Notes: a model not told the origin generated them from the sequence alone. Positions 33,242 to 43,128 are shown, numbered from the stretch's first letter. The stretch is DNA of 64,000 nt from Synechococcus sp. ROS8604 (GCF_014279655.1 NZ_CP047946.1:1302001-1366000); one strand, 5' to 3'. A program made the numbers and translations.

Positions 33242-35692
33242 GTGCGGGTCTCCCTTTCCTGGTTGCAGGATCTCGTCCAGGTAAATGAAGCCGCTGATCA
33301 ACTCGGCGAACGCCTATCCATGGCTGGATTTGAGGTGGAGGAGATCGATGATTTGAGTCGATTCGCCCAAGGTGTTGTGGTGGGCCATGTGTTGGAGCGC
33401 GATAAACATCCCAATGCCGACAAACTCAGTGTTTGTGTTGTGGACATAGGGGCGGAGGAGACGGTTCAGATCGTTTGTGGTGCCAGCAATGTGCGGGCAG
33501 GCATTCATGTTCCTGTCGCCACCATTGGTGCTGTTCTTCCTGCGGTCAATCTCACGATTAAGGCTGGTGAGCTGCGTGGAGTGGCGAGCCAGGGAATGAT
33601 TTGTTCGCTCGCAGAGCTCGGGCAACCCACGGATGTTGACGGCATTGCGGTCTTAGATGATCTGCTGGACAGTCTTCCGGCACCTGGTACGGCAGTGGCG
33701 TCTTGCCTTGGGTTGGATGACACTGTTTTGGAATTGGCGATCACCGCAAATCGGCCAGATGGTCTGTCGATGACCGGTATTGCAAGGGAAGTCGCGGCAC
33801 TGACAGGTGCCGCTCTGCAGTTGCCCAAGCCGGTGGCGCCACAGGCGACAGCTGATTTGAACCCCTCAGCCGACCATGCTGCCGCCATGAAAGAGGGGGG
33901 TGTGTACGCCTTGACCGAAGTGAGTGGTCTCGATGGTGGGAAAGATGCTCCTGCCTGGCTCCAACAGAGACTTCTTCGGGCTGGTGTAAAACCCGTGAAC
34001 GCGATTGTGGACATCACCAATTTGGTGATGTTGGAACAAGGTCAACCTCTCCATGCCTTTGACCTTGATGCCTTGGAACGGTTGTGTGGCCCCGATCTCA
34101 AGCCTGATGATTTTGGACTTAGGCAAGGACGGGCGAAGGAACCCTTTACGGGATTAGATGGCCGCACCATCACGGTTGACGAGCGTGTTCAGTTGGTCAC
34201 CTGTCGTGATCGACCGGTTGCGATTGCGGGGGTGATCGGCAGTGCTGAGAGCGGAGTGACGGCCACGACCACCAAAATCTGGTTGGAATCAGCCCTGTTC
34301 ACTCCCGCCTCGATTCGCAGCAGCAGTCGTGCAACAGGGTTGCGCACGGATGCCAGTTCTCGTTACGAAAAGGGGTTACCGCGTCAGATCACCTTGCCTG
34401 CAGCGGGTCGTGCACTCGAACTAATGGAACAGCTCCTAGACGGAGTGGCAGGCCGCAGTTGGCAGTGCTGTGCCGAGGAAGGCCCGGAACCCGTGGTGAC
34501 CCTTCGCCGTCATGCTCTTCATCAACTGCTAGGTCCCTTGGCTTCTGACGACGATCAAGGAACCGATGTGAGTGATGAACAGGTGGAGGCGTGTCTGTCT
34601 GCGCTTGGTTGTGAGCTCAAGGCTTCAGAGGGCGGTTGGTCGGTGGTGGTGCCTCCTTCCCGTCGGATGGACCTGCTTCGGGAGGTGGACCTGATTGAGG
34701 AGGTGGCTCGTCTTGTGGGTTTCGACTGTTTTGGTGCTCACTTGCCTGATCCTTTGGTTCCCGGTGGTCTCACAGATATGCAGCAGGCGGAGCGCCGTTT
34801 GCGCCGTCGGCTTTGTAGTGCGGGCCTCCAAGAGATCACCTGCTTATCGCTCACCGGAGCAGATGCGGATGATCCCAATCGGATTCCGATTAGCAACCCA
34901 TTGTTGGCCGAAACCAGCCATCTCAGAACCGCGCTCTGGCAGGAGCATCTCCAGGTCTGTCAACGCAACCTGCAGGCTTCCCAGCCCGGTTGTTGGCTGT
35001 TTGAAATCGGCCATGTGTTCCAGCCGAAGGGCCAGGAGATTGTGCAGACAGCCCGTCTTGGTGGGGTGATTTGCGGAGAACGGCGTCTTTCACGCTGGGC
35101 GACAAGCGGTAAGGCTCTCGTCCCCGATTACTACATGGCTCGTGGAGCACTCGCCTCCGTTTTGCACTCCTTGGGCTTGGAAACCAACGACCGCCCCTTA
35201 TCGGACGATCCGCGTCTCCATCCCGGTCGGGCTGCAGCGGTGATGGTGGAAGGCCGAGCCCTTGGTTGCTTTGGCCAGCTTCACCCCATGTTGTGTGCTC
35301 AGTACGAGCTCCCTGATGCCACCTATTTGTTTGATCTGGATTTGCACCGTCTCCTGGAAGCGGCAACGCGTCGCAATCGCTGGGTGCCTTCCTTTAAGGC
35401 CTTCTCAACGCTCCCAGCGATGGAACGAGATCTCGCCATGCTTGTGCCAAAGACATTACCCGCTGCTGACTTGATGCAGGCCATTCGGAAAGCGGGGAAG
35501 CCCCTTCTCGAAAGTGTCGAGTTGATTGATCGGTTTGAAGGTGGTCAACTCCCAGATAATCAGTGCAGCCAAGCATTCCGGCTTCGGTATCGCGGCAAGG
35601 ACAGCACGCTCACCGATGAGCAGCTTCAGCCCGTGCAAGAGAAGGTTCGACAGGCTTTGGTCAAACAATTCAAGGTTGAACTTCGCAGTTGA
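33242..35692 (+). CDS. pheT: Phenylalanyl-tRNA synthetase beta subunit
   Basis: The 816-residue protein starts with GTG and [14 protein letters not shown]. Next come the OB-fold tRNA-binding domain ([19 protein letters not shown]), a B3/4 editing region ([22 protein letters not shown]), a B5 region ([18 protein letters not shown]) and a C-terminal FDX-ACB anticodon-binding domain ([18 protein letters not shown]). It forms the alpha2-beta2 enzyme that charges tRNA-Phe and edits mischarged tyrosine. pheS is not in the window. The 3' end overlaps the convergent methylase gene by 23 bp. Confidence 0.97.
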   Translation: MRVSLSWLQDLVQVNEAADQLGERLSMAGFEVEEIDDLSRFAQGVVVGHVLERDKHPNADKLSVCVVDIGAEETVQIVCGASNVRAGIHVPVATIGAVLPAVNLTIKAGELRGVASQGMICSLAELGQPTDVDGIAVLDDLLDSLPAPGTAVASCLGLDDTVLELAITANRPDGLSMTGIAREVAALTGAALQLPKPVAPQATADLNPSADHAAAMKEGGVYALTEVSGLDGGKDAPAWLQQRLLRAGVKPVNAIVDITNLVMLEQGQPLHAFDLDALERLCGPDLKPDDFGLRQGRAKEPFTGLDGRTITVDERVQLVTCRDRPVAIAGVIGSAESGVTATTTKIWLESALFTPASIRSSSRATGLRTDASSRYEKGLPRQITLPAAGRALELMEQLLDGVAGRSWQCCAEEGPEPVVTLRRHALHQLLGPLASDDDQGTDVSDEQVEACLSALGCELKASEGGWSVVVPPSRRMDLLREVDLIEEVARLVGFDCFGAHLPDPLVPGGLTDMQQAERRLRRRLCSAGLQEITCLSLTGADADDPNRIPISNPLLAETSHLRTALWQEHLQVCQRNLQASQPGCWLFEIGHVFQPKGQEIVQTARLGGVICGERRLSRWATSGKALVPDYYMARGALASVLHSLGLETNDRPLSDDPRLHPGRAAAVMVEGRALGCFGQLHPMLCAQYELPDATYLFDLDLHRLLEAATRRNRWVPSFKAFSTLPAMERDLAMLVPKTLPAADLMQAIRKAGKPLLESVELIDRFEGGQLPDNQCSQAFRLRYRGKDSTLTDEQLQPVQEKVRQALVKQFKVELRS

Positions 35693-37064
35693 TGCGCTTC
35701 AGGAGGACCAGGCATTCCAGATGGGTTGTCTGGGGGAAAAAGTCCACGGGTTGAATGCGATCAATGGCATAGGGACCGTCGTCTGAGACCAGGCGCTTGA
35801 GGTCCCTCGCCAGGGTTGCTGAGTCACAACTCAGGTAGGCCAGGCTCTTGGGTGGACAGTTCAAAATGGCTTCGAGCACATCTGCTGCTAATCCTTTTCG
35901 CGGTGGGTCCACCACAAGAGCATCGTGATCTGGCAGGGAATCACTCAGCAGAGAGGCCACGTCACCGGCTTCAAAGCGAGCATCCATAAGTCCATTTAAG
36001 GCCGCGTTTTGGCGCGCCTGTTGGACTGAAGCCGGATTGATCTCAAGCCCCACCACGCCTATGCCAGCTGCAGCGATGGGCAAGCTGATCGTCCCGATGC
36101 CGCAATAGGCATCAATGATGCGCTTGCATCCTTCACGCTGAAGAAGCCACTCCCGCAAAACAATCACGATCTGCTCGGCACGAGCGGTGTTTATTTGGAA
36201 AAAGGTGGTGGTTCCAAGCAGGAGTTGAAGATCGCAGAAGCATTCGCTGATGCAATCGCGACCAGCGAGCGTGTGGGTGATCGCTCCGAGCACGGTATTG
36301 CTCCGGCGCGGTTGCAGGTTCAGGGTCACACCTGCTACAGCAGGCCAACGGTTCATCCACTCCAAGGCCAGTTCTTTGATTCCTTTGAGTTCGGGTGTGG
36401 CACTGACCAAGGTGATCAGGATTTCGCCTGTTCGCATACCCACGCGCAAACCGAGGTGGCGAAGACCGGGTTCTCCACGCAAGTCAGCATCGGCTGGCCA
36501 ACCACTGGCTTCTAGGTCTTGTTTCAGGGGTTTGATTAAGGCATCGATGCGTGGGTCTAAGACAGGACAACGATTGAGGTTCACGATCTGATGGCTTCCA
36601 CGGCGGTAGTACCCCAACCGCAGCTGATCCTCTTGTCGAAGCAGGGGAATCAGAGCTCGATTGCGATAGCCCAAGTGCTCAAGATCGCTGTTGATCGGTT
36701 TCGGGGACTGGATGTCAATCCCACCGATCCGTTTCAGGGTTTGCTCAAGACGGTTGCGCTTCCATTCCCCCTGAATACTTTCTTCGAGGTGTTGGAGAGA
36801 ACACCCTCCACAGTCTTTGGCAAGGATGCACGGAGCTTTTCTCGAGCCTGGGGCCGCCACCAACGTTTTGAGATGGCGCGCAAACCATTGCGACTTCTTG
36901 CGTTGCAGCAATTGCACCTGGGCCTTTTCCCCTGGAAGCAACTGGGGAACGACCACCACCCAGCCTTGCCAGCGAGCCAATCCCAGGCCCTGGTGATTGA
37001 GATCGGTGCCCAGAACGGAGATGATTTGACCAGCTAGTGGTGGGTCGCTCAAGGACTGGGCCAT
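35670..37064 (-). CDS. 23S rRNA (uracil-5-)-methyltransferase, RlmD/RumA type
   Basis: The 464-residue protein has an N-terminal TRAM domain (GLGLARWQGWVVVVPQLLPGE), the Fe-S cysteines (CILAKDCGGCSLQH), the SAM site IIDAYCGIGTISLP and the catalytic loop with VVDPPRKGL and YLSCDSATLARDL. Members place a methyl on uracil-5 of 23S rRNA (RlmC/RlmD) or tRNA (TrmA). The Fe-S site favours the RlmD/RumA branch; the exact target is not certain. It faces pheT and is followed on the other side by apcD, which is divergent. Confidence 0.9.
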   Translation of the reverse strand: MAQSLSDPPLAGQIISVLGTDLNHQGLGLARWQGWVVVVPQLLPGEKAQVQLLQRKKSQWFARHLKTLVAAPGSRKAPCILAKDCGGCSLQHLEESIQGEWKRNRLEQTLKRIGGIDIQSPKPINSDLEHLGYRNRALIPLLRQEDQLRLGYYRRGSHQIVNLNRCPVLDPRIDALIKPLKQDLEASGWPADADLRGEPGLRHLGLRVGMRTGEILITLVSATPELKGIKELALEWMNRWPAVAGVTLNLQPRRSNTVLGAITHTLAGRDCISECFCDLQLLLGTTTFFQINTARAEQIVIVLREWLLQREGCKRIIDAYCGIGTISLPIAAAGIGVVGLEINPASVQQARQNAALNGLMDARFEAGDVASLLSDSLPDHDALVVDPPRKGLAADVLEAILNCPPKSLAYLSCDSATLARDLKRLVSDDGPYAIDRIQPVDFFPQTTHLECLVLLKRINCEVQP

Positions 37065-37144
37065 TGCAAAGGCGTAACACCAATCGCTGCAAATTCATGC
37101 GAAGCGATCGATAGCTCTAGACTCATTCAAGCTTGCCAGCTGAC

Positions 37145-37639
37145 ATGAGCGTTGTTCGGGATCTGATTCTCCAAGCAGATGACGATCTGCGTTACCCCAG
37201 CAGCGGTGAACTGCGATCCATGGTTGATTTCCTCAGCCAGGGTTCGATTCGTTTATCGGTTGTTCGAAGTCTCACTGAGAACGAGAAGAAAATTGTCGAC
37301 GAATCAGCGAAACAGCTGTTCAGTCGAAAACCGGAATACGTTGCTCCTGGAGGCAACGCCTTCGGTCAGAAGCAGCGTGCCCAGTGCTTGCGGGACTACA
37401 GCTGGTACCTTCGCCTCGTAACCTACGGCGTTTTGGCAGGCAGTACGGAGCTTATCCAACAGATTGGTCTTGTGGGTGCCCGCGAGATGTACAACAGTCT
37501 TGGTGTTCCAATGCCTGGAATGGTGGAAGCCATGCGCTGCATGAGAGGGGCTTCCCTTGCACTTCTTTCAGAAGACCAGCAAGCACTTGCGGCTCCTTAC
37601 TTTGATTACCTTATCCAAGGGATGCAGACCTCGACCTAA
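37145..37639 (+). CDS. apcD: Allophycocyanin alpha-B subunit
   Basis: I start at ATG 37145 (MSVVRDLILQADDDLRYPS), giving 164 residues; an ATG four codons earlier is possible. The chromophore cysteine is in QRAQCLRDYSWYLR and the conserved YGVLAGSTELIQQIGL and REMYNSLGVPMPGMVE segments match ApcD more closely than ApcA. ApcD is a terminal emitter in the phycobilisome core and passes energy mainly to photosystem I and in state transitions. It has its own terminator directly behind it and is a single-gene unit, away from apcABC, as usual. Confidence 0.95.
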   Translation: MSVVRDLILQADDDLRYPSSGELRSMVDFLSQGSIRLSVVRSLTENEKKIVDESAKQLFSRKPEYVAPGGNAFGQKQRAQCLRDYSWYLRLVTYGVLAGSTELIQQIGLVGAREMYNSLGVPMPGMVEAMRCMRGASLALLSEDQQALAAPYFDYLIQGMQTST

Positions 37640-37661
37640 ACCGTCTTGCCTTGATCCAATG

Positions 37662-37686
37662 GCCGCCGGAAGAGGCGGCTTTTTTA
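37662..37686 (+). terminator. Intrinsic terminator of apcD
   Basis: The perfect 6-bp stem GCCGCC/GGCGGC with loop GGAAGA is followed by TTTTTT, 22 bp after the apcD stop. Confidence 0.92.
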
Positions 37687-38456
37687 TTGCCAACAACCAC
37701 CAATCTTGCTTGCATACGTCTTAAGCGAGACGCAAGATGTGTCTTATTTCTGGTCTCATCTGCTATTTCTGCACCCCATGATGGGGCGCTGTTCATGGGG
37801 GCTGTTCATGGAAGCCTTGCTAGGCGTGAAGGCGATCCCTTGGTTGGCAAGAGTTGATGTTGTGGGTGCAAGGTGTTGCTGGATGGAGCCTCCCATAGCC
37901 AAGCGCACGGAAAGTTTCTTTTGGTCGCATAAAGAGTCTTGATTTGGACTTAAAATGGGACCAAGCATATGTCTTGTATGAGATTAATGAGACATAGGTT
38001 TGGCTGGGGCCAGGGCTTGGTCTCTGCTGTTGATTGTTCGCCCTTTTGCTTGGCTCAGTGAGCTGGCGCGGTAGGTCAATCGTCTTGCGTCACTGTGTCT
38101 ATAGCAGGTACGCAAACTTTAAAACCCTTGCCCTGGCTTGTCTTGGCTTTGGCCAGGGTTGCCTTGGACACGGGATTGGAAGGCTTGGACAGCGTGTACA
38201 TGCTGATCCGATCGCGATTCGAAGAACGATGGAGCTTTAGGTCTGGATGACGATGTGGTTTTTATTGGTTCAGGGGACAAGGGATTGATTGGGTGGCTCC
38301 CGCATTTAAAACGATGGAAAAGTGATGCGATAACAACAATTCAATCGCGCATCTTGCCTGAGACTCAATATGGGTCTTGATTTGGGACTAGGGCGCGACA
38401 TATAAGTCTGGAGTTTCTCAGCTAGGTCTTGCAATGAGTCCTATGAATTGACTTGA
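37687..38456. other. Sparse intergenic region after apcD
   Basis: Apart from the 51-codon frame at 38095-38250 there is no convincing gene. Similar short phrases recur: GTCTTGATTTGGACT near 37929 and GTCTTGATTTGGGACT near 38374, and several AGAC/GTCT pairs such as ATGTCT...AGACAT (37969-37995). They could be protein-binding or small-RNA elements. Longer frames at 37706 and 38034 lack a family and look accidental. Confidence 0.4.
38095..38250 (+). CDS. Possible small protein
   Basis: A 51-codon frame starts with GTG (MSIAGTQTLKPLPWLVLALA) and continues with RVALDTGLEGLDSVYMLIRS and an arginine-rich end. The middle is an amphipathic or single membrane helix and the reading is free of odd codons. 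It lies alone in a long gap, and a CCCTGGC/GCCAGGG inverted repeat falls inside it. No family is recognised. It could equally be chance. Confidence 0.35.
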   Translation: MSIAGTQTLKPLPWLVLALARVALDTGLEGLDSVYMLIRSRFEERWSFRSG

Positions 38457-39530
38457 CTAAGACGGCTGCGACTCTTTGTCTTTGTAGAGCTCCCGCAGCA
38501 TCTGATAAGCCTCATTCAGTCGTCTCATTCCATCCGTAGAGCCACCTGCATCTGGATGGGCTTCAATCGCCTTTTTCTTGTAGGCATCTCGGATGGAGCG
38601 CAGTGTGAGGGATGCTCCAGCTTGCGTGGGCAGATCGAGCAAGCGCAAGGCTCCATGCAGGGTCATGGTGGATTCCAAGGTTTCAAAAGAAGTCACACGC
38701 CGACTCCGTTTGAAGCGGTTCACAAACCGACGAATCAAGGTTGGGATCCGATCTGCCACGCTTCCGGCGGCAAACGGATCTTCGAGAACGGCAGCAGCGA
38801 CAATCACATGTTCAAATTTTGGAGACTGAACGGACCATTCAGCGCAGACATCCTGCATCGATTGGTTTATTTGGCTCCAGGTGAAGGTGCGTCCCTCGCT
38901 TCCATCCAATTGGGGCCAAATATCTCGAGCCATCCAGAGCATCACCGCCTCCAGCACCGTTGCTCCGGGTTTCGATCCATAGAGATTGGTCCAATGTTCA
39001 ATGGCCTTATCGCTGCAAGCGGTGAGGTGATCAAAGCTGACCACGGGGACAAAGGGACTGTCACGTCGTTCTTCTGGCGCTTTTGGATGTTGCAGGCTGG
39101 TTCGGATGGCCTGCGTGCGGCTGCGCACAAATCCGGGTAAGTCGATGCCTCGACTTTTCGTGCTGTTGTCCTTGGGTTGACTCGTGTCGGCGGATAGCAC
39201 CGCAGCGATGTCTTGCGTCTCAGGCTCTTGACGACGGCGAACCAAGACGATGGCCCGGTCTTCGTCGTACGAGGGTTCCGTTGCTCGCGAGCTTTGCTCG
39301 GATGTCACTGCATCCGTGGAGGTCGAGACCGATGACAGCTCTGAATCTTCGATGCCGCCGGTGTCGAGAAAACCATCAACAGGTGTTTCAAGATCGGGCT
39401 CGTCCGTCCAGATCTCTTCCAGCAATCGCGTTAAGCAATCGCCTCTGGACCTGATGCACCACTCCTTTTTCAGCTCGTCGAGGCGATCAACGAGATGATC
39501 AGGTAGTTCAAGTGTGATCCGACGCCCCAT
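38457..39530 (-). CDS. Ribbon-helix-helix plus J-domain protein
   Basis: The 357-residue protein begins with MGRRITLELPDHLVDRLDEL, a typical ribbon-helix-helix DNA-binding start, then has a disordered acidic/serine-rich linker (about residues 45-130) and a helical middle region (LTACSDKAIEHWTNLYGSKPG). It ends in a J-domain with AYKKKAIEAHPDAGGSTDG and MRRLNEAYQMLRELY. The HPD motif needed to stimulate Hsp70 ATPase is intact. So it may recruit DnaK to DNA or to a repressor complex. A DNA-binding N-terminus on a J-protein is unusual. The DUF3370 gene follows upstream on the same strand. Confidence 0.82.
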   Translation of the reverse strand: MGRRITLELPDHLVDRLDELKKEWCIRSRGDCLTRLLEEIWTDEPDLETPVDGFLDTGGIEDSELSSVSTSTDAVTSEQSSRATEPSYDEDRAIVLVRRRQEPETQDIAAVLSADTSQPKDNSTKSRGIDLPGFVRSRTQAIRTSLQHPKAPEERRDSPFVPVVSFDHLTACSDKAIEHWTNLYGSKPGATVLEAVMLWMARDIWPQLDGSEGRTFTWSQINQSMQDVCAEWSVQSPKFEHVIVAAAVLEDPFAAGSVADRIPTLIRRFVNRFKRSRRVTSFETLESTMTLHGALRLLDLPTQAGASLTLRSIRDAYKKKAIEAHPDAGGSTDGMRRLNEAYQMLRELYKDKESQPS

Positions 39531-39572
39531 TCAGCTTGCCGCGATGATCTGAGTAAAAGAGATGAGCGAAGC

Positions 39573-41258
39573 CTATCGACCTTGTAGTCGGCGCAACCAA
39601 TCTTGTTGCGCCTTAATGGCATCGCGATACCGTTGCTCCAGCGAGTCATTGACGCGCTGAGGCATGATCATCGCTGGCGGATATTGCTTGGTACCACTGG
39701 ATGGTGCGGCAACAGCCGGAGGTGCAATCCTTGGGGCTGGTTTCGGATAGGTCCGTGGTGTGGCTCGTGGCTGCGGTGTTGCTTGCGGCCTTGGTTTGTT
39801 CTCGTTCGCTTGAAGAGGTTTCGGCTTTGCATTGATCGCTGGTGGCGGCGTTGGTGGAACCACCTTGCGTTTTTTGGCCGCTTCCTCAGCTTTTCTTGCC
39901 GCTTCCAGCATCTCTTCCCGGCGCCGAATCAAGGCGAGCTGGGTCACGGGCACCACGCTGAGCAAGTGACCCGGTGTGGCATCCGCTGGATAAACAACAC
40001 TCACCGTGACGGGATTCACAGCGTTGGCTTGAGTGTTGATTTGGCCGAGGGGCAGGCTCTGCCCTGATTTCATCCCAACATGAACTTCTCGATAGCCTTC
40101 GGCACTTTTAATTCCGATTGATCCCCGAAATGCTGTGAAAGGTTTTCGACCGGATGCCACTGGATGGCTTAAGACCAACTCATGAGCACCACCACCAGTG
40201 AGATTCATCTCAACATCAAATCGTACGCCATAGGTGCCAACATTGTTCAAGGCGGAGTCAATCATTCGTGTTGATAATTGATTCACCTGTATATCTCTCG
40301 TTCCAAAATGATGTTTGCGGGTGCTTGTTAGTGGAATATGCAATGCACCCTGTGAGAGATCATGATTAATCGAAGCCTTGTACTCATCGCCAATGGCAAC
40401 GCCAGCAACTCTGGAAAAGACTTTGCCGGTACGGATTTCATTGAGACGATTTAAATAAATTCGCCCTGGAGCAAGTCTCTTGCTGTCTAGAACGGCAATC
40501 AGCTCCTGCTCTTGGTTGGTCTCCTCCGCTGCAACGACAGCCAGTTGGAAAGGTCCGTCGCTGCGGCCTCTCAACAGCCCGTTCATAATTCCTCTCGCAG
40601 GAAGAACTGAGCTCACAATCACTTTGCGACTTCGCGCTGGGATTGTTATTTCTCGAGGTAATTTGCGATCGAGTTCCCCTCTCAGCATTTGTACAGCTGT
40701 TGCGTCCCCTGGACCTGTGTTCCAAGGGCGTCGGCCAAGGGGCTTCACTCCCATCAAGCGATTGGGGTGATAAGGGGCCTCAAAGCTATTTTTAACGGAG
40801 CCTCTTTTGAACTTAAGAGTGACAGGATTGTTGCCTGGGTTGATGGCTATCGCTGCCACGGTTAGCAAGCCTCTGGCCCGGCGTCCTCCTAATTTGCTGC
40901 TGTCTTGGGGGTAATACTTATGATGCATATGGATGCCGAATTCACCATTAAATGTGAATTCGGCATTCCTCAAGGGCTGGTTGTTTTCGGCGGCGGTTGC
41001 AGTACCAGGCGTTGTGTTGACGAGGATTCCAGGCCCTTTGACAATTTCGGGTTGGTTGGAATGCAGGACGGGAACGTTATTAAAGGTGCCATTGAGAGAA
41101 CGCGCCCTTTGCCCAGCCATTAAGGGCACATAGGCGTAGGCCTGCTCCATGACAGCGAAATCGTGTGTCGCAATTGCGACACTGATTAGGACCAGTTTTG
41201 ATAATCGGTGCGACACGCGAGACTGGTTTTTGAGCAGTGAGGCTTGAGATTTCCGCAA
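39573..41258 (-). CDS. DUF3370 exported protein
   Basis: The 561-residue product has an N-terminal signal-like region (LSKLVLISVAIATHDFA, then VMEQAYA), a large DUF3370 domain (including PLRNAEFTFNGEFGIHMHH and LLTVAAIAINPGNNPVTLKF) and a proline/lysine/alanine-rich C-terminus (VVPPTPPPAINAKPKPLQ and similar). The fold is predicted beta-rich and extracytoplasmic. The family is found in cyanobacteria and has no known function; the proline-rich tail suggests a span across the cell wall. A coiled-coil stretch (RRREEMLEAARKAEEAAKKR) separates domain and tail. Confidence 0.8.
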   Translation of the reverse strand: MRKSQASLLKNQSRVSHRLSKLVLISVAIATHDFAVMEQAYAYVPLMAGQRARSLNGTFNNVPVLHSNQPEIVKGPGILVNTTPGTATAAENNQPLRNAEFTFNGEFGIHMHHKYYPQDSSKLGGRRARGLLTVAAIAINPGNNPVTLKFKRGSVKNSFEAPYHPNRLMGVKPLGRRPWNTGPGDATAVQMLRGELDRKLPREITIPARSRKVIVSSVLPARGIMNGLLRGRSDGPFQLAVVAAEETNQEQELIAVLDSKRLAPGRIYLNRLNEIRTGKVFSRVAGVAIGDEYKASINHDLSQGALHIPLTSTRKHHFGTRDIQVNQLSTRMIDSALNNVGTYGVRFDVEMNLTGGGAHELVLSHPVASGRKPFTAFRGSIGIKSAEGYREVHVGMKSGQSLPLGQINTQANAVNPVTVSVVYPADATPGHLLSVVPVTQLALIRRREEMLEAARKAEEAAKKRKVVPPTPPPAINAKPKPLQANENKPRPQATPQPRATPRTYPKPAPRIAPPAVAAPSSGTKQYPPAMIMPQRVNDSLEQRYRDAIKAQQDWLRRLQGR

Positions 41259-41437
41259 GTTCCAAACCTAATCGTCTGGTTCAGGAGCGCCAAGTGTGTG
41301 ATGGCAGTCCCGATTTCTGGAACAATTCGCCAGGATTATGGGAAAGCTTGTGTTTACTCATGCTGCCTCCCTTTTTCTGTCAGCCATCGTGTGAGTCCAG
41401 CCATTGGCGGAGTCATCACCAGCAACGAAAGTTGGAG

Positions 41438-41545
41438 ATGCTCCGTTTCTGGCGTGATGGACTCGAGCGTCAACTGGCTGCCGTCACCGCAGCGATGACC
41501 ACCCTTGAAGGTCAAATCCAGCGGGATCACAGCGAAGAGTCTTGA
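41438..41545 (+). CDS. Small conserved-looking helical protein
   Basis: From ATG 41438 the frame encodes 35 residues, MLRFWRDGLERQLAAVTAAM and then TTLEGQIQRDHSEES; an in-frame TTG at 41432 would add two. It is one amphipathic helix with regular hydrophobic spacing. A longer open frame begins at 41237, but that part is low quality and overlaps the DUF3370 gene start. Its 3' end overlaps the convergent sigma-factor gene by 19 bp. I think it is a real micro-protein, but without comparison the evidence is modest. Confidence 0.45.
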   Translation: MLRFWRDGLERQLAAVTAAMTTLEGQIQRDHSEES

Positions 41546-42174
41546 TCGGCAAGCTCCTGTCGCAACTGGGCTAAGGCCCGTTTCAGCCTCCGTTGCATGG
41601 TCATGGCGCTGACACCCTGCTTTTTCCCGGCACCACGGAGGCTGGCACCTTCGATCACCACCTCAATCAGCGCCCTTTTCTCTGTAGGCGGCAACCCGTT
41701 GATGGCATCCCAGACACGTCGGGCCCTTTCCTGCATCAGCAGAGGCTGCCATTCAGGTTGGTTTGCTGCCACCCTGGTTTCGTCTAAGGGTTCCCAAGAC
41801 TGACGGCGTCGATAAATCTGAACGTTGAGTTCGATCTCTGCGGTCATCCCCTGACTTTTGGCCGATTCTGAGGAATTGGTTTTGATGCTGCTCTGCGCTT
41901 GTTCTTGAAGGCGTCTGGGGAGTCTGATCAGCCCCACACTGTCTCTGAGGTAGTGAAGGATCGCTCCTTTGATGTGAGGCCTTGCATAGACCTCAAACGG
42001 CTTGTCTTGGCCTTGCTCATACCCTTCGGCGGCACGCAATAAGCCAAGCCTTCCCACTTGCTTGAGATCATCACGGTCCAGGCCCGACCGTTTGGCGTAG
42101 TGGCCAGCAATGGGATCGACCAGGTTCAGATGTCGCTCAATGCGTTCGTTTCGGATCGTTTGTCGTTTGTTCAT
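41527..42174 (-). CDS. Alternative sigma-70 family factor
   Basis: The 215-residue protein has region 2 features (LVDPIAGHYAKRSGLDRDDL, KQVGRLGLLRAAEGYEQG, FEVYARPHIKGAILHYLRD) and a region 4 helix-turn-helix at the end (LRGAGKKQGVSAMTMQRRLK). The short length and lack of region 1 place it with group 3 (SigF-like) factors of cyanobacteria, known for stress and surface-motility control. No anti-sigma gene is adjacent. It converges with the small gene at 41438. Confidence 0.88.
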   Translation of the reverse strand: MNKRQTIRNERIERHLNLVDPIAGHYAKRSGLDRDDLKQVGRLGLLRAAEGYEQGQDKPFEVYARPHIKGAILHYLRDSVGLIRLPRRLQEQAQSSIKTNSSESAKSQGMTAEIELNVQIYRRRQSWEPLDETRVAANQPEWQPLLMQERARRVWDAINGLPPTEKRALIEVVIEGASLRGAGKKQGVSAMTMQRRLKRALAQLRQELADQDSSL

Positions 42175-42231
42175 GGCTGTTGTTGAAGGAGAGGGTCGGC
42201 AGCGGCCGGTGGTCCTTCTTCAGGCAGACAT

Positions 42232-43128
42232 TTAGGAGGGGGACCCCACAACCGTGTTTCCACGGATTTCGAGCACCACCTCGCGCAATAAGGCCTCTGG
42301 ACCCTGCATCCTTAGCCAATGCAGATCTGCGCCTGTTGTGGCCAAGAGATACCCGGCAAATCCAAGGGCATTCACGCTGAAACCTGCGGCTCCTTCTCGC
42401 CGACGCCTCACCATCGCCATCCATTGCGGGGTTAGTAACAGGTTGTAAAAGGACTTTGGGCGTTGATCTTGAGATGGATGACCAAGGCCTAATTGTTCAG
42501 AGAGTGATAAGTAGCTGGCGTAGAGGCCTTGAGCTTGTGCGGAGATGTCATTACTTTGGCTGATTCGCGAGACAACGGAGCAACCGTTCCATAACGGATC
42601 GCTAGCTGTTTCGGATTTTTCTTTTGATTCCAGGCGTTTTTGAAACCAGAGGTCTCTGGGACAACTTCTCTCGTCTTTGCTGCGGGGCAGAAGTTGAAGA
42701 TGCCGATGGGGCTGACTTGCCCCTGCAATTGGTCCACTATTGAAAAACCACAGTCCGGAGGTGTCTTGGTCCACGTGAACCAACGCAGTCCAATCCGATA
42801 GATCTAGCCAACCATCCTGGGCGGCCCAGTCGGCCGTGATCAGCAGCATGTGTCCGCGTTGCACCGGATATTTGTTCAGGATCACGGCATGACCTGGATC
42901 CAAACGCGCCACCTCCAGGTCCCTATCCCAGGGTTTAAAAGGATTGGGTTTCGGCCCCTCTCTCTTTAAGTGTTTGGGTAAGCGGCTCTCGAGAGTTCTC
43001 AATTCAAAATTGGATTCTGCACTCTCTTCAAGACGTTCTAATGAAGTACTGAGAGGAACCAGCGCACCCGACTTAAGAGCCTTTTCGCTTTTCTCGAGCG
43101 CTCGATTCCAATAGGTCTCAGTTCTCAT
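42232..43128 (-). CDS. Ap4A phosphorylase (ATP adenylyltransferase)
   Basis: The 298-residue protein has the phosphorylase-type HIT motif QPHRHLQLLPR, preceded by LNKYPVQRGHMLLIT and LWFFNSGPIAGAS, and a C-terminal LLTPQWMAMVRRRREG region typical of ATP adenylyltransferases. It splits diadenosine tetraphosphate with phosphate into ATP and ADP, removing an alarmone that builds up in stress. The start overlaps the SpoIID-like gene by 11 bp, so both are probably co-transcribed. Confidence 0.92.
   Translation of the reverse strand: MRTETYWNRALEKSEKALKSGALVPLSTSLERLEESAESNFELRTLESRLPKHLKREGPKPNPFKPWDRDLEVARLDPGHAVILNKYPVQRGHMLLITADWAAQDGWLDLSDWTALVHVDQDTSGLWFFNSGPIAGASQPHRHLQLLPRSKDERSCPRDLWFQKRLESKEKSETASDPLWNGCSVVSRISQSNDISAQAQGLYASYLSLSEQLGLGHPSQDQRPKSFYNLLLTPQWMAMVRRRREGAAGFSVNALGFAGYLLATTGADLHWLRMQGPEALLREVVLEIRGNTVVGSPS

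Noticed and set aside
37706..37942. 78-codon frame after apcD (MLAYVLSETQDV...)
   Set aside because: It has an odd composition, no domain and no ribosome-binding site; better seen as non-coding.
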